Shown here: positions 8,660-17,128 of the stretch, one piece after another | How positions within the stretch are numbered: position 1 is the first letter of the stretch | How the letters are laid out: each line of letters begins with the position of its first letter | Source: JANXPZ01 sp033853925 | GTDB lineage: Bacteria; Eisenbacteria; RBG-16-71-46 | DNA length: 61,173 nt | Direction of reading: 5' to 3' | Assembly (NCBI GenBank): GCA_033853925.1 | Contig: JAWOLC010000017.1 | Coordinates: forward strand, 1-61,173 | The notes under the pieces: model-generated | Databases searched by the model: none | What the model saw: the letters and a program-made list of their open reading frames with translations, nothing else | What the model was told of the DNA's origin: nothing | Translations under genes and position numbers: made by a program

Positions 8660-9735
8660 CCCCGCCCGCCCGGCGCGCGGCGCCGAACACGGAGCGCGTC
8701 GCCGATCCGGAGGCGCTGCCCGAGGACCTGCAGGAAGAGCAGCGGCTGCGGCCCCTGGTGCTCGACGAGTTCGTGGGGCAGACCGCGCTGAAGGAGCAGC
8801 TCCGCATCTTCCTGGAGGCCGCCCGCCGCCGGGGAGAGGCGCTGGATCACGTGCTCTTCCACGGTCCGCCCGGCCTGGGGAAGACCACGCTCGCCACGAT
8901 CCTCGCCCGCGAGCTGGGCGTCGAGATCACGCACACCTCGGGCCCCGTCATCGAGCGGCCCGGCGACCTGGCCGGGCTGCTCACGAACCTGTCCCCGCGC
9001 GGCATCCTGTTCGTGGACGAGGTCCACCGGATGAGCCCGGTGGTGGAGGAGTATCTCTACCCGGCGCTCGAGGACTTCACGATCGACATCATGCTCGATC
9101 GGGGCCCGAGCGCCCGCTCGCTCAAGATCAATCTCGAGCGCTTCACCCTGGTGGGCGCGACCACCCGCTCGGGGCTGCTCTCGGCGCCGCTCCGCGCCCG
9201 CTTCGGCGTCACCATGCGGCTCGACTACTACGGCGCCGAGGATCTGGCGCGCATCGTGACGCGCTCGGCGGGGATCCTCAAGGTGGAGGCCGAGCCCGAC
9301 GCGGCCCGCGAGATCGCTCGCCGGGCGCGCGGCACCCCGCGCGTGGCGAACCGCCTGCTGCGGCGCGTGCGCGACTTCGCGCTCATCCGGGCCGACGGCC
9401 GGGTGACGCTGCCGGTGACGCGCGAGGCCCTGGGCATGCTCGCCGTGGACGAGCGGGGCCTCGACGAGATGGACCGCCGGCTGCTGCAGGCGCTGATCTC
9501 CAAGTACGACGGCGGCCCCGTGGGCATCGGCACGCTGGCGGTGGCGGTGGGCGAGGAGCCCGGCACGCTGGAGGAGGTCTACGAGCCGTTCCTGATCCAG
9601 GAGGGCTTCCTCAAGCGCACGCCGCGCGGACGCGAGGCGACGGCGCTCGCCTACGAGCACCTCGGCTGCCGGCCACCCGATGGCGGGGCGCCCCCCGCCG
9701 ACGGAGACGCCCAGCCCGAGCTGCCCCTTTCGTAG
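8656..9735 (+). CDS. ruvB: Holliday junction ATP-dependent helicase RuvB
   Basis: 359 aa. This is the AAA+ motor of branch migration: Walker A GPPGLGKTT (Lys76), Walker B VDEVH (Asp121-Glu122), sensor 1 GATTRSG and a C-terminal winged helix. The GTG start at 8656 overlaps the ruvA stop by 4 nt and has AAGGAG 6 nt upstream. The TAG stop (9733-9735) is formed by the first bases of a 163-bp inverted-repeat element, so the C-terminal end (about the last 20 residues, Pro/Asp-rich) may have been altered by its insertion. Confidence 0.97.
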   Translation: MTPPARRAAPNTERVADPEALPEDLQEEQRLRPLVLDEFVGQTALKEQLRIFLEAARRRGEALDHVLFHGPPGLGKTTLATILARELGVEITHTSGPVIERPGDLAGLLTNLSPRGILFVDEVHRMSPVVEEYLYPALEDFTIDIMLDRGPSARSLKINLERFTLVGATTRSGLLSAPLRARFGVTMRLDYYGAEDLARIVTRSAGILKVEAEPDAAREIARRARGTPRVANRLLRRVRDFALIRADGRVTLPVTREALGMLAVDERGLDEMDRRLLQALISKYDGGPVGIGTLAVAVGEEPGTLEEVYEPFLIQEGFLKRTPRGREATALAYEHLGCRPPDGGAPPADGDAQPELPLS

Positions 9736-9895
9736 TGTCCTGTCCCGGGAGCAGCTCGACCGATCTCGGGGCCCTCGGGGCCCTGGCGGCGTTGCGCCTC
9801 CTCCGAGACCGGAACCGGTTGCGTCGCCGGCGCGCCTGGCCCGGGCCGCTGCGGGCCTCCGACCCTTGCCGACCTACCCCCGGGACTGGACACTA
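9733..9895. mobile_element. MITE-like element with terminal inverted repeats
   Basis: The arms TAGTGTCCTGTCCCGGG (9733-9749) and CCCGGGACTGGACACTA (9879-9895) are inverted copies of 17 bp with one mismatch. Both outer ends are TA, as in IS630/Tc1-type insertions that duplicate a TA target. The 129-bp interior has no gene and is itself partly self-complementary. It fills most of the ruvB-queA gap. No second copy is seen in the window, so mobility is inferred. A structured intergenic repeat is the alternative. Confidence 0.55.
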
Positions 9896-9938
9896 GCTCG
9901 GGGCCCCGGCGGGGCGGCCCCAGCCGCCACGATCGCTC

Positions 9939-10967
9939 ATGCGACTCGAAGATCTCGATTACGACCTGCCTCCCGAGCTGATCGCGCAGCGTCCCCTCGC
10001 TCGGCGCGAGGACGCACGCCTGCTCGTTCTGGAGCGGGCCACGGGCGCGCTGCACGACTCGCGGGTCGCGGACCTGGCGCGCTGGCTCCGCCCCGGAGAC
10101 GCCTTGGCCCTCAACGAGACGCGCGTGCGCCGCGCCCGGCTCGACGTGCGCCGCGCGAGCGGCGGCAGGATCGAGCTGCTGGTCGTGCGCCCCGAGCCGG
10201 ACGGCCTCTGGCGGGTGCTGGCGAAGCCGGCGAAGAAGGCGCCCCCGGGCGCCGTGCTCTCGAGCGAGGACGGTTGCCTCGCGCTCGAGGTGGTCGAGCT
10301 CGGTCCGGAGGGGGAGCGGGTGGTGCGCGTCGTCGCCGGGGATCTCGAGCGAGCGCTGGAGGCCCATGGCCGCGTGCCCCTGCCGCCGTACATCCATCGT
10401 CCGCCCGAGCCCGAGGACCGCGAGAGGTATCAGACGGTGTTCGCCCGCGTGGACGGCGCCGTGGCGGCGCCCACGGCGGGGCTGCACTTCAGCGTGGCCC
10501 TGCTCGAGGCGCTGGAGGCGGCGGGCGTGCGGCGCGTGCCCCTGGTGCTCCACGTCGGGCCGGGCACCTTCCGGCCCATCACGGCCGCGGATCCCCGACA
10601 GCACCGGATGGACGAGGAGTGGTTCGAGGTCTCCGCGGAGGCGGCCGCGAGCCTGGTCGAGGCCCGAGCGCGAGGCGGCCGCATCGTGGCCGTGGGCACG
10701 ACGGCGGTGCGGGCGCTCGAATCGGCTTGCGACGCCAACGGCGGCGCGCTGGCCGCGGCCCGGGGCTGGACGCGCAAGTTCATCCTTCCCCCGTACGAAT
10801 TCCACGGCGTGGACGCGCTGCTCACGAACTTCCACCTGCCGCGCACCACGCTGCTGCTGCTGGTGGCGGCGCTGGCGGGGGAGGAGCTGCTGCGCCGCGC
10901 GTATGCCCACGCGGTGGCCGAGCGGTACCGCTTCTACTCGTACGGCGACGCGATGCTGGTGGTGTGA
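9939..10967 (+). CDS. queA: S-adenosylmethionine:tRNA ribosyltransferase-isomerase QueA
   Basis: 342 aa, normal length. QueA transfers and isomerises the ribosyl part of SAM onto preQ1-modified tRNA, giving epoxyqueuosine in tRNAs with GUN anticodons. Family motifs are present: YDLPPELIAQ near the N-terminus, ALNETRV, PLPPYIHR, the AAPTAGLHF signature and LTNFHLPRTTLL near the C-terminus. No clear Shine-Dalgarno precedes the ATG, which lies 43 nt after the inverted-repeat element. queA beside ruvB is a widespread arrangement, so it probably belonged to the same operon. Confidence 0.96.
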   Translation: MRLEDLDYDLPPELIAQRPLARREDARLLVLERATGALHDSRVADLARWLRPGDALALNETRVRRARLDVRRASGGRIELLVVRPEPDGLWRVLAKPAKKAPPGAVLSSEDGCLALEVVELGPEGERVVRVVAGDLERALEAHGRVPLPPYIHRPPEPEDRERYQTVFARVDGAVAAPTAGLHFSVALLEALEAAGVRRVPLVLHVGPGTFRPITAADPRQHRMDEEWFEVSAEAAASLVEARARGGRIVAVGTTAVRALESACDANGGALAAARGWTRKFILPPYEFHGVDALLTNFHLPRTTLLLLVAALAGEELLRRAYAHAVAERYRFYSYGDAMLVV

Positions 10968-11074
10968 GCCCCGTCCCGGCCGGCCGGCGGTACCCTCGTT
11001 CCCCACGGCTGTGCTAGCTTGCGCGCGGCCGCGAATCGGTTCGGCGCAGGGACTCCAGGCCGCGTGGAGGCTTC

Positions 11075-12421
11075 ATGGACGTCGTCTGGCTGGCGCGACT
11101 TCAGTTCTCCCTCACCGTGATGTTCCACTTCCTGTTTCCCCCGATCTCCATCGGCCTCGCCTTCCTGATCTTCCTGCTCGAGACCGCGCGCTGGCGCACC
11201 GGCCGTGACGTGTACCGGCGGGCCTCGGACCTGTGGATCAAGGTCTTCGCTGTGACCTTCGTGGTCGGCGTGGCGAGCGGCATCGTCATGGAGTTCGAGT
11301 TCGGCACGAACTGGGCCTCGTACTCGCGCTTCGTGGGCGACGTCTTCGGCGCCCCGCTGGCGGCCGAAGGCGTCTTCGCCTTCTTCCTCGAGTCGGGCTT
11401 CGTGGGACTGCTGGTCCTGGGCCGCCGGCGCATCTCCTCCTTCGTGCGCTGGCTCTCGTCGCTGCTGATCGCGCTGGGCACGGTGCTCTCGGCGTTCTGG
11501 ATCCTGGTCGCCAATTCCTGGATGCAGACGCCCGCGGGCTACCGGCTCGTGAGCGGCCACGCCGAGCTGACCGACTTCTGGGCAGCCGTCTTCAACGCCT
11601 CGACCCTGCCGCGCCTCGCCCATACGGTCGCCGCGTCCGCGTGCATGGGGGCGTTCCTCATGGCCGGCGTCGGCGCGTGGTACTACCTCAAGGGCCGCGG
11701 CTCGGACGTGGCGCGGGTCACGCTCCGCCTGGGCACCGTGATGGCACTGATCGCCAGCCTGCTCAGCTTCGCGACCGGGGATCGCCACGCCAAGCAGGTG
11801 GCGCACACGCAGCACGCCAAGTTCGCGGCCATGGAGGGGCTGTGGACGACGCAGAAGGGCGCGCCGCTGATCCTCTTCTCCTTGCCGCCCACCCAGCAGG
11901 CTCCGCGGGAAGGACCCGAGTTCCTGATCACCCGCCTCACCTCGTGGCTGGCCTTCGGCAACTTCGAGGCTCCCGTGGTGGGACTGCGGGCCTTCCCCCT
12001 CCAGGACTGGCCGCCCGTCGCCGTCACCTTCCTCTCCTTCCACAACATGGTGATCGTCGGGAACCTGCTGCTGCTGCTCTCGCTGATCGGGGTCCTGCTC
12101 CTCTGGCGGGGGCGGCTGGAGCGCGCGCATGGGTGGCAGCGGGTGATGGTCTGGGCGATCCCCCTGCCGATGCTCGCCATCCAGCTCGGCTGGCTGACCG
12201 CCGAGGTGGGGCGCCAGCCCTGGATCGTGTATGGCGTCCTGCGCACGCGCGACGCCGTCTCGAAGGTCGTGGGAGCGCCCGCGCTGCTCCTCTCGATCGG
12301 GCTCTTCGCCGCCCTCGACGTGCTGCTCGGCGCCCTCTGGCTCTACCTGCTGCGCCGCGAGATCGTCCACGGGCCCGAGGCCGCAGGCGCGCCGGCCGCG
12401 GAGGTGTCCCATGTCGCTTGA
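11075..12421 (+). CDS. cydA: cytochrome bd-type quinol oxidase subunit I
   Basis: 448 aa, with about nine membrane helices. The oxidase reduces O2 to water using quinol, at high O2 affinity. Conserved features include the early heme-ligand His in MFHFLFPP (His18), the proton-path glutamates in FFLESGFVG, a second His in RLAHTVA, the quinol-site segment KFAAMEGLW and GRQPWIVYGVLRT. The Q-loop is short, so it is of the cyanide-insensitive/short-loop class. The region equivalent to E. coli Arg391-Met393 reads FHNM (Arg to His). GGAGG (11067-11071) fixes the start. It overlaps cydB by 11 nt. Confidence 0.95.
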   Translation: MDVVWLARLQFSLTVMFHFLFPPISIGLAFLIFLLETARWRTGRDVYRRASDLWIKVFAVTFVVGVASGIVMEFEFGTNWASYSRFVGDVFGAPLAAEGVFAFFLESGFVGLLVLGRRRISSFVRWLSSLLIALGTVLSAFWILVANSWMQTPAGYRLVSGHAELTDFWAAVFNASTLPRLAHTVAASACMGAFLMAGVGAWYYLKGRGSDVARVTLRLGTVMALIASLLSFATGDRHAKQVAHTQHAKFAAMEGLWTTQKGAPLILFSLPPTQQAPREGPEFLITRLTSWLAFGNFEAPVVGLRAFPLQDWPPVAVTFLSFHNMVIVGNLLLLLSLIGVLLLWRGRLERAHGWQRVMVWAIPLPMLAIQLGWLTAEVGRQPWIVYGVLRTRDAVSKVVGAPALLLSIGLFAALDVLLGALWLYLLRREIVHGPEAAGAPAAEVSHVA

Positions 12422-13424
12422 GACCGCCTGGTTCCTGCTCGTCGGCCTGCTGCTCGCGGGCTACGCCGTCCTGGACGGCCTGGACCTCGGCGCGGGGATG
12501 CTGCACCTGTTCGTCGCGCGCGACGACCGGGAGCGGCGCCAGGTGATCAACGCCGTGGGCCCCGTGTGGGACGGCAACGAGGTCTGGCTGCTCACGGGAG
12601 GGGGCGCGATCTTCGCCGCCTTCCCCAGGGTCTATGCGACCGTCTTCTCGGGGCTCTACCTGGCGCTGATGCTGGTGCTGGCCGCGCTCGTCCTGCGCGC
12701 CGTGTGCCTCGAGTTCCGCAGCAAGCTGCCGGCTCCCGGGTGGCGGCGCGCCTGGGACGGCGCCTTCGCCGTCTCGTCGTTCCTGCCGTCGCTGCTCTTC
12801 GGCGTGGCCGTCGGGAACCTCCTGCGCGGGCTGCCGCTCGACGGCGAGCAGGAATTCGCCGGCACCTTCCTCGGCCTGCTGAACCCGTTCGCGCTGCTGG
12901 CGGGGCTCCTCTCCGTGGCGATGTTCCTCGTGCAGGGCGCGGCCTGGCTGGCCCTCAAGTGCGAAGGCCCCGTGCGCGAGCGGGCGCGGGCCTGGGCCCG
13001 GGGCGCCTGGCTGGCTTTCGTCGGGCTCTGGGTCGTGGCGACGGTCTACTCGCGCCTGGCGCTGCCGCAGGCGTGGCGCGCCTTCGGCAATCCGCTCGCC
13101 TGGCTCGCCCCGCTGGGATTCGTCGCGGCGCTGGCCGGCTACCGGGTGCTGCTGGCCGGGAGGCGGCCGGCCGTGGCCTTGCTGCTCTCGTCGGCCGCGA
13201 TCGCGCTCCTCTGGGTCGTCGTGGGGCTGGGTCTCTATCCCGCCCTGGTGCCGGCCCTCGGTTCCGGCATGCCGCTCACGGTGGCGAACGCGGCTTCGTC
13301 GCCGCTCACGCTGCGGGTCATGTTGATCGTCGCCCTGGTCGGCATGCCCTTCGTCATCGCCTACACGATCTACATCTACCGTCGCTTCCAGGGGCCCGTG
13401 CGCCTGGACGAGCACAGCTACTGA
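12411..13424 (+). CDS. cydB: cytochrome bd-type quinol oxidase subunit II
   Basis: 337 aa, with about eight to nine predicted membrane helices. The N-terminal signature GYAVLDGLDLGAGML and the WDGNEVWLL segment are typical of CydB. The ATG at 12411 lies 11 nt inside the cydA end, so the two subunits are translationally coupled. No cydX or cydDC genes follow; the next gene is convergent. The final segment (YTIYIYRRF, HSY) is the usual CydB C-terminus. Confidence 0.95.
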   Translation: MSLETAWFLLVGLLLAGYAVLDGLDLGAGMLHLFVARDDRERRQVINAVGPVWDGNEVWLLTGGGAIFAAFPRVYATVFSGLYLALMLVLAALVLRAVCLEFRSKLPAPGWRRAWDGAFAVSSFLPSLLFGVAVGNLLRGLPLDGEQEFAGTFLGLLNPFALLAGLLSVAMFLVQGAAWLALKCEGPVRERARAWARGAWLAFVGLWVVATVYSRLALPQAWRAFGNPLAWLAPLGFVAALAGYRVLLAGRRPAVALLLSSAAIALLWVVVGLGLYPALVPALGSGMPLTVANAASSPLTLRVMLIVALVGMPFVIAYTIYIYRRFQGPVRLDEHSY

Positions 13425-13449
13425 GCGGCCGAGGCGCGCCGCGAGGCGG

Positions 13450-13469
13450 CCCGCCTCCAAGGAGGCGGG
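13450..13469. terminator. hairpin between convergent cydB and carboxylase genes
   Basis: CCCGCCTCC-AA-GGAGGCGGG (13450-13469) is a perfect palindrome between stop codons at 13424 and 13494. It can act on both strands and has no T-run. Confidence 0.5.
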
Positions 13470-13493
13470 GCGGGCGTCGGCCGTCGCTCGGAC

Positions 13494-15044
13494 CTACAGG
13501 GGCGGGTTGCCGTGCCGCTTCCAGGGGAGGCTCTGTCGCTTGTCGCGGAGCATCTCCAGCGCGGCGATCAGCCGCGGCCGCGTGTCCTGGGGCTCGATGA
13601 CGTCGTCGAGATACCCCAGCTCGGCCGCGGCCCAGGGCGAGGCGAAGGCCTCGTTGTATTCGTCCACGAGGCGCTTCCGCTCCGCGGCCGCGTCGGCGGC
13701 GCGAGCCAGCCGCTCGCGGTGCAGGATGTTGACCGCGCCTTCGGCGCCCATCACCGCCATCTCGGCGCTGGGCCAGGCCACGTTGTAGTCGCCGCGGATG
13801 TGCTTGCTCGACATCACGTCGTACGCGCCCCCGTACGCCTTGCGCACGACCACCGTGAGCTTCGGCACGGTGGCCTCGCAGTAGGCGTACAGCAGCTTGG
13901 CGCCGTGCCGGATGATGCCGCCCCATTCCTGCCGCGTGCCGGGCAGGAAGCCGGGCACGTCCTCGAAGGTCACGAGGGGGAGGTTGAAGGCGTCGCAGAA
14001 GCGCACGAAGCGCGCCCCCTTGACGGAGGAGTCGATGTCGAGCACGCCGGCCAGCACGCGGGGCTGATTGCCCACGATGCCCACGGGCCGGCCGTTCAGG
14101 CGGGCGAAGCCCACGACCAGGTTCGGCGCGAAGCGCTCGTGCACCTCGAAGAAGTCGCCGTCGTCCACCACGCGGCGCACGACCTCCTTCATGTCGTACG
14201 GCTGGTCCGCCGCGTCCGGCACCAGGGAGGCGAGGGCCGGGTCGCGGCGCTCGATGGGATCCCGCGGGCTCGCCCGCGGCGGCTCCTCCCGGTTGTTGGC
14301 GGGGAGGAACGAGAGCAGACGGCGCACCTGGCGGAGGCAATCGGCGTCGTCGCGGGCCGCGAAGTGGGCCACCCCGCTCTTCGTGTTGTGGGTCATCGCT
14401 CCGCCGAGGTCCTCGAAGGTGACCTCCTCGGCGGTCACCGCCTTGATGACCTCGGGGCCCGTCACGAACATGTGGCTCGTGCCCTCGACCATGAGGGTGA
14501 AGTCGGTGATGGCGGGGGAGTAGACGGCGCCGCCGGCGCACGGCCCGAGGATGGCGGAGATCTGCGGGACCACGCCCGAGGCGAGCGTGTTGCGCAGGAA
14601 GACCTCCGCGTAGGCGCCGAGCGAGGCCACGCCTTCCTGGATGCGCGCCCCGCCCGAGTCGTTGAGCCCGACGATGGGCGCGCCGTTCTCCAGGGCGAGG
14701 TCCATGAGGGCGCAGATCTTCCGCCCGTTCGCCTCGCTCATCGTGCCGCCGAAGACGCTGAAGTCCTGCGCGAAGACGTAGACGAGGCGGCCCTCGACCG
14801 TGCCCCAGCCCGCCACGACGCCGTCGCCGGTGATCCTGCGCTTCTCCATGCCGAAGCCGGTCGCGCGGTGGGTGACGAAGGCGCCGGTCTCGACGAACGA
14901 GCCCGGGTCCAGCAGCAGCTCCAGACGCTCGCGGGCCGTGAGGACGCCGCGCTCGTGGATGCGCGCGATCCGCTCCGGCCCGCCGCCGGCCAGGGCCTGC
15001 TCGCGCCGCCGGCGCAGCTCGGCCAGTCGCTCTTCTCGATTCAC
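13494..15044 (-). CDS. acyl-CoA (propionyl-CoA type) carboxylase carboxyltransferase subunit
   Basis: 516 aa. It carries the crotonase-fold N- and C-domains of biotin-dependent carboxyltransferases (PccB/MmdA/AccD5 family), which move CO2 from biotin to propionyl- or acetyl-CoA. Visible motifs are DSGGARIQEG, GPCAGGAVYSPA, the propionyl-CoA-type EDVPGFLPG loop and GGAYDVMSSK. The GTG start at 15044 is chosen for GGAGGT just upstream; a longer in-frame reading to 15104 lacks a ribosome site. No biotin carboxylase or biotin carrier gene is adjacent, so the rest of the holoenzyme is elsewhere. It has its own promoter. Confidence 0.92.
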   Translation of the reverse strand: MNREERLAELRRRREQALAGGGPERIARIHERGVLTARERLELLLDPGSFVETGAFVTHRATGFGMEKRRITGDGVVAGWGTVEGRLVYVFAQDFSVFGGTMSEANGRKICALMDLALENGAPIVGLNDSGGARIQEGVASLGAYAEVFLRNTLASGVVPQISAILGPCAGGAVYSPAITDFTLMVEGTSHMFVTGPEVIKAVTAEEVTFEDLGGAMTHNTKSGVAHFAARDDADCLRQVRRLLSFLPANNREEPPRASPRDPIERRDPALASLVPDAADQPYDMKEVVRRVVDDGDFFEVHERFAPNLVVGFARLNGRPVGIVGNQPRVLAGVLDIDSSVKGARFVRFCDAFNLPLVTFEDVPGFLPGTRQEWGGIIRHGAKLLYAYCEATVPKLTVVVRKAYGGAYDVMSSKHIRGDYNVAWPSAEMAVMGAEGAVNILHRERLARAADAAAERKRLVDEYNEAFASPWAAAELGYLDDVIEPQDTRPRLIAALEMLRDKRQSLPWKRHGNPPL

Positions 15045-15075
15045 GGAGACCTCCGATCCAGGGAGACGACGGCGG

Positions 15076-15104
15076 AGCCTAGGGAGGCGGGGGAAGACGG
15101 TCAA
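15076..15104 (-). promoter_or_regulatory. sigma70-like promoter of the carboxylase gene
   Basis: On the minus strand, TTGACC (15104-15099), a 17-nt spacer and TAGGCT (15081-15076) lie 31 nt before the GTG start at 15044. Confidence 0.7.
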
Positions 15105-15225
15105 GGGTCATCCGCGGCCTCCGCCTCGGGGCGGCTGCCGTCCCTCCGCCTCAAGCCTCTCCCGGCCTGGCCGATAACTCGGAGAACCCCTCTCCATCCC
15201 TGGCCAGCTCGCTCCCGGAGGCTTC

Positions 15226-16413
15226 GTGGCCGCGGTCGCCTGGACGCACAGCATCGTGTTCGTCGTGCTCTTCTGCGTCCTGGTCGACTTCGTCAAGCTG
15301 CTCGTGGAGCTGCTGGGGCGCAGCCAGGAGCGCACCTTCACCAGCGACCCGTCGCTCGTCACGGCGGTGATCGCCTGCCGCAACGGGGCCGAGCAGCTCC
15401 CCGAGACGATCGCGGATCTCGCCAAGCAGCTTCCCCGCGAGCGGATCCTGGTCGTGGACGACGGCAGCGTGGACGCGACCTCCGAGGTCGCGCGCGCGCT
15501 CGGCTGCCAGGTGCACCGCTTCAGGCGAAGCAAGGGCAAGGCTTCCGCCATCCACTACGCGGTGTATCGCGTGCAGACGCCCTACACGCTCATCCTCGAC
15601 GACGACAGCCGCATCGGCGACTCGCGCCTGCCCACCTCGCTCCTCTCCGAGGACGGCTACGACGCGGTCGCCTTCCGCGTGCTCCCCGACCGCCGCAACC
15701 GCGGCGGAGCCCACGGGGACAACTTCCTGGGGAGTCTGCAGCGCTACGAGTACGGCAAGAGCATGGAGATCGGGCGGCGCTTCCACGACGTGAGCCAGTC
15801 CGTGAGCTGCGTCTCGGGGGCGGCCGGCCTCTTCCGCACGGCCGACCTGCACCGCTACCACCACGTGCACACCAACGTCTTCCAGGGGGAGGACCTGCAG
15901 CGCACGATCATCAGCCTGCTGAACGGCGGCCGCATCGTCTTCGCCAACCAGACGATCTGGACGGTGGCGCCGTGGTCGTGGCGGCAGTGGCTCCGCCAGC
16001 GCACGCTGGGCTGGTATCCGGGGCTCTACCACCAGGTGGCCAACTTCGTCCGGCTGCTGGTGCGCCGGGGCGCGTCCTGGCGCCTCCGCTACGAGATGGC
16101 CTACAACCTGTACACGGTCGTGAGCGATCCGCTCAAGGTATGGTCCATGGTGGCCATCGCCCTCACTCCCGGGCTACGGATCTGGGGGCTGGTCGTCTAT
16201 CTGCTCTACCTGACCTTCGAGACGTATCCCTGGCTCATCGTGCGGCTGCCGGGCACCCGGCAGCGCAGCTCCCTGGCGGTGCTGCTCGCCTATCCCGTGT
16301 ACGGTGGGCTCAACACCTTGCTCCGCACGCTGGCGCTGCCGGCGTGGTTCTGGCTCCGCTACGTGACCGGGAGCATGCGGCCGCGCCGCGGGCCGAAGGA
16401 TCGGATCGCATGA
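15226..16413 (+). CDS. membrane family-2 glycosyltransferase
   Basis: 395 aa. A membrane helix (about 8-31) is followed by a cytoplasmic GT-A domain with VVDDGS (77-81), the DxD motif LDDDS (125-128), the acceptor-site motif QGEDLQ (220-225) and RQRTLGW (257-263), a variant of the processive QxxRW motif. C-terminal membrane helices follow. This layout is that of hyaluronan/cellulose/poly-GlcNAc synthases and points to synthesis and export of an extracellular polysaccharide; the sugar cannot be told. GTG start with GGAGG upstream. It overlaps the next gene, an outer-membrane protein candidate, by 4 nt. Confidence 0.88.
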   Translation: MAAVAWTHSIVFVVLFCVLVDFVKLLVELLGRSQERTFTSDPSLVTAVIACRNGAEQLPETIADLAKQLPRERILVVDDGSVDATSEVARALGCQVHRFRRSKGKASAIHYAVYRVQTPYTLILDDDSRIGDSRLPTSLLSEDGYDAVAFRVLPDRRNRGGAHGDNFLGSLQRYEYGKSMEIGRRFHDVSQSVSCVSGAAGLFRTADLHRYHHVHTNVFQGEDLQRTIISLLNGGRIVFANQTIWTVAPWSWRQWLRQRTLGWYPGLYHQVANFVRLLVRRGASWRLRYEMAYNLYTVVSDPLKVWSMVAIALTPGLRIWGLVVYLLYLTFETYPWLIVRLPGTRQRSSLAVLLAYPVYGGLNTLLRTLALPAWFWLRYVTGSMRPRRGPKDRIA

Positions 16414-17105
16414 AGCGCGCGCGGCGGCTCGCGGCCGTGTCCCTCGTGCTGGCCCTGCTGGCGCCGGTCCGCGCCGGCGCGGGCCCGCAGCCCTACGCCG
16501 GGGCCCAGTTCCGCTACTGGGCCTTCAGCAACGCCAACGACCTGCGCGACGTGCTCGCCTACTGGGTGCCGGGTCCCTTCCACGTGCAGCTCGAGGTGTG
16601 GGACTTCGTGCGCGGCCCGGATCAGTTCCGCCCGGAGGTGGGGCTCCACCTGCGCGACGCGCGGCGCTCGGTCTACACCGTGCAGTGGCGGCACGAGCTG
16701 GACCAGGAGCGCTACTGGCTGGGCAGCGAGCAGGTGCTCGGCCGCCACCTCGTGGGCCGGGCGGAGGCGAGCCCCATCGTGGCGGCGGGCCGCGCCCAGT
16801 GGGTCTACGACGGCGGGCTGGACTTCTACTGGGCCGACTACAGCTTCGCCTCGGCGACCCTCATCCACGACCCGCGGAGCGGCGGGCTCTGGGTGGCGCC
16901 GCTGCGCGTGCGCCTGGCGGACTGGCGGAACGACTGGCTCCAGGTGGTCGTGGCTCCCGCGAGCCGGCGCACGCTGGGCTGGGCTCTGGACGCGAAGGTT
17001 CGCTGGCTGCGGCTCGGCGTCGAGCGGAACAACCGCTACGACTTCACCGACCTGGACAACGTGGTCTGGACGCTGGGGGTCGAAGGGCCGCTGCCGTCGC
17101 CCTAG
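16410..17105 (+). CDS. exported beta-rich protein, possibly YaiO-like outer-membrane barrel
   Basis: 231 aa. A signal peptide (about 1-26, hydrophobic core VSLVLALLAPV) is followed by alternating aromatic/charged strands such as RAQWVYDGGLDFYWADYSF, ending in a strand VVWTLGVEG. The pattern suggests a small outer-membrane beta-barrel. The ATG overlaps the glycosyltransferase stop by 4 nt. In E. coli, the glycosyltransferase YaiP and the barrel protein YaiO are likewise neighbours, so a YaiO-type exit or modification partner is my best guess, not a firm assignment. Confidence 0.65.
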   Translation: MKRARRLAAVSLVLALLAPVRAGAGPQPYAGAQFRYWAFSNANDLRDVLAYWVPGPFHVQLEVWDFVRGPDQFRPEVGLHLRDARRSVYTVQWRHELDQERYWLGSEQVLGRHLVGRAEASPIVAAGRAQWVYDGGLDFYWADYSFASATLIHDPRSGGLWVAPLRVRLADWRNDWLQVVVAPASRRTLGWALDAKVRWLRLGVERNNRYDFTDLDNVVWTLGVEGPLPSP

Positions 17106-17128
17106 CGGGGGCGACGCGCCTCCCTCGC

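Noticed and set aside
9866..9894. TTGCCG-N17-GACACT as a queA promoter
   Set aside because: The -10 candidate lies inside the conserved terminal inverted repeat and lacks the second-position A/T pattern of other promoters here; better explained by the element.
13512..16409. Very long plus-strand open frame covering the carboxylase gene
   Set aside because: It is antisense to the carboxylase and out of frame with the glycosyltransferase; only its last 231 codons (from 16410) look like a protein. The rest is a high-GC artefact.
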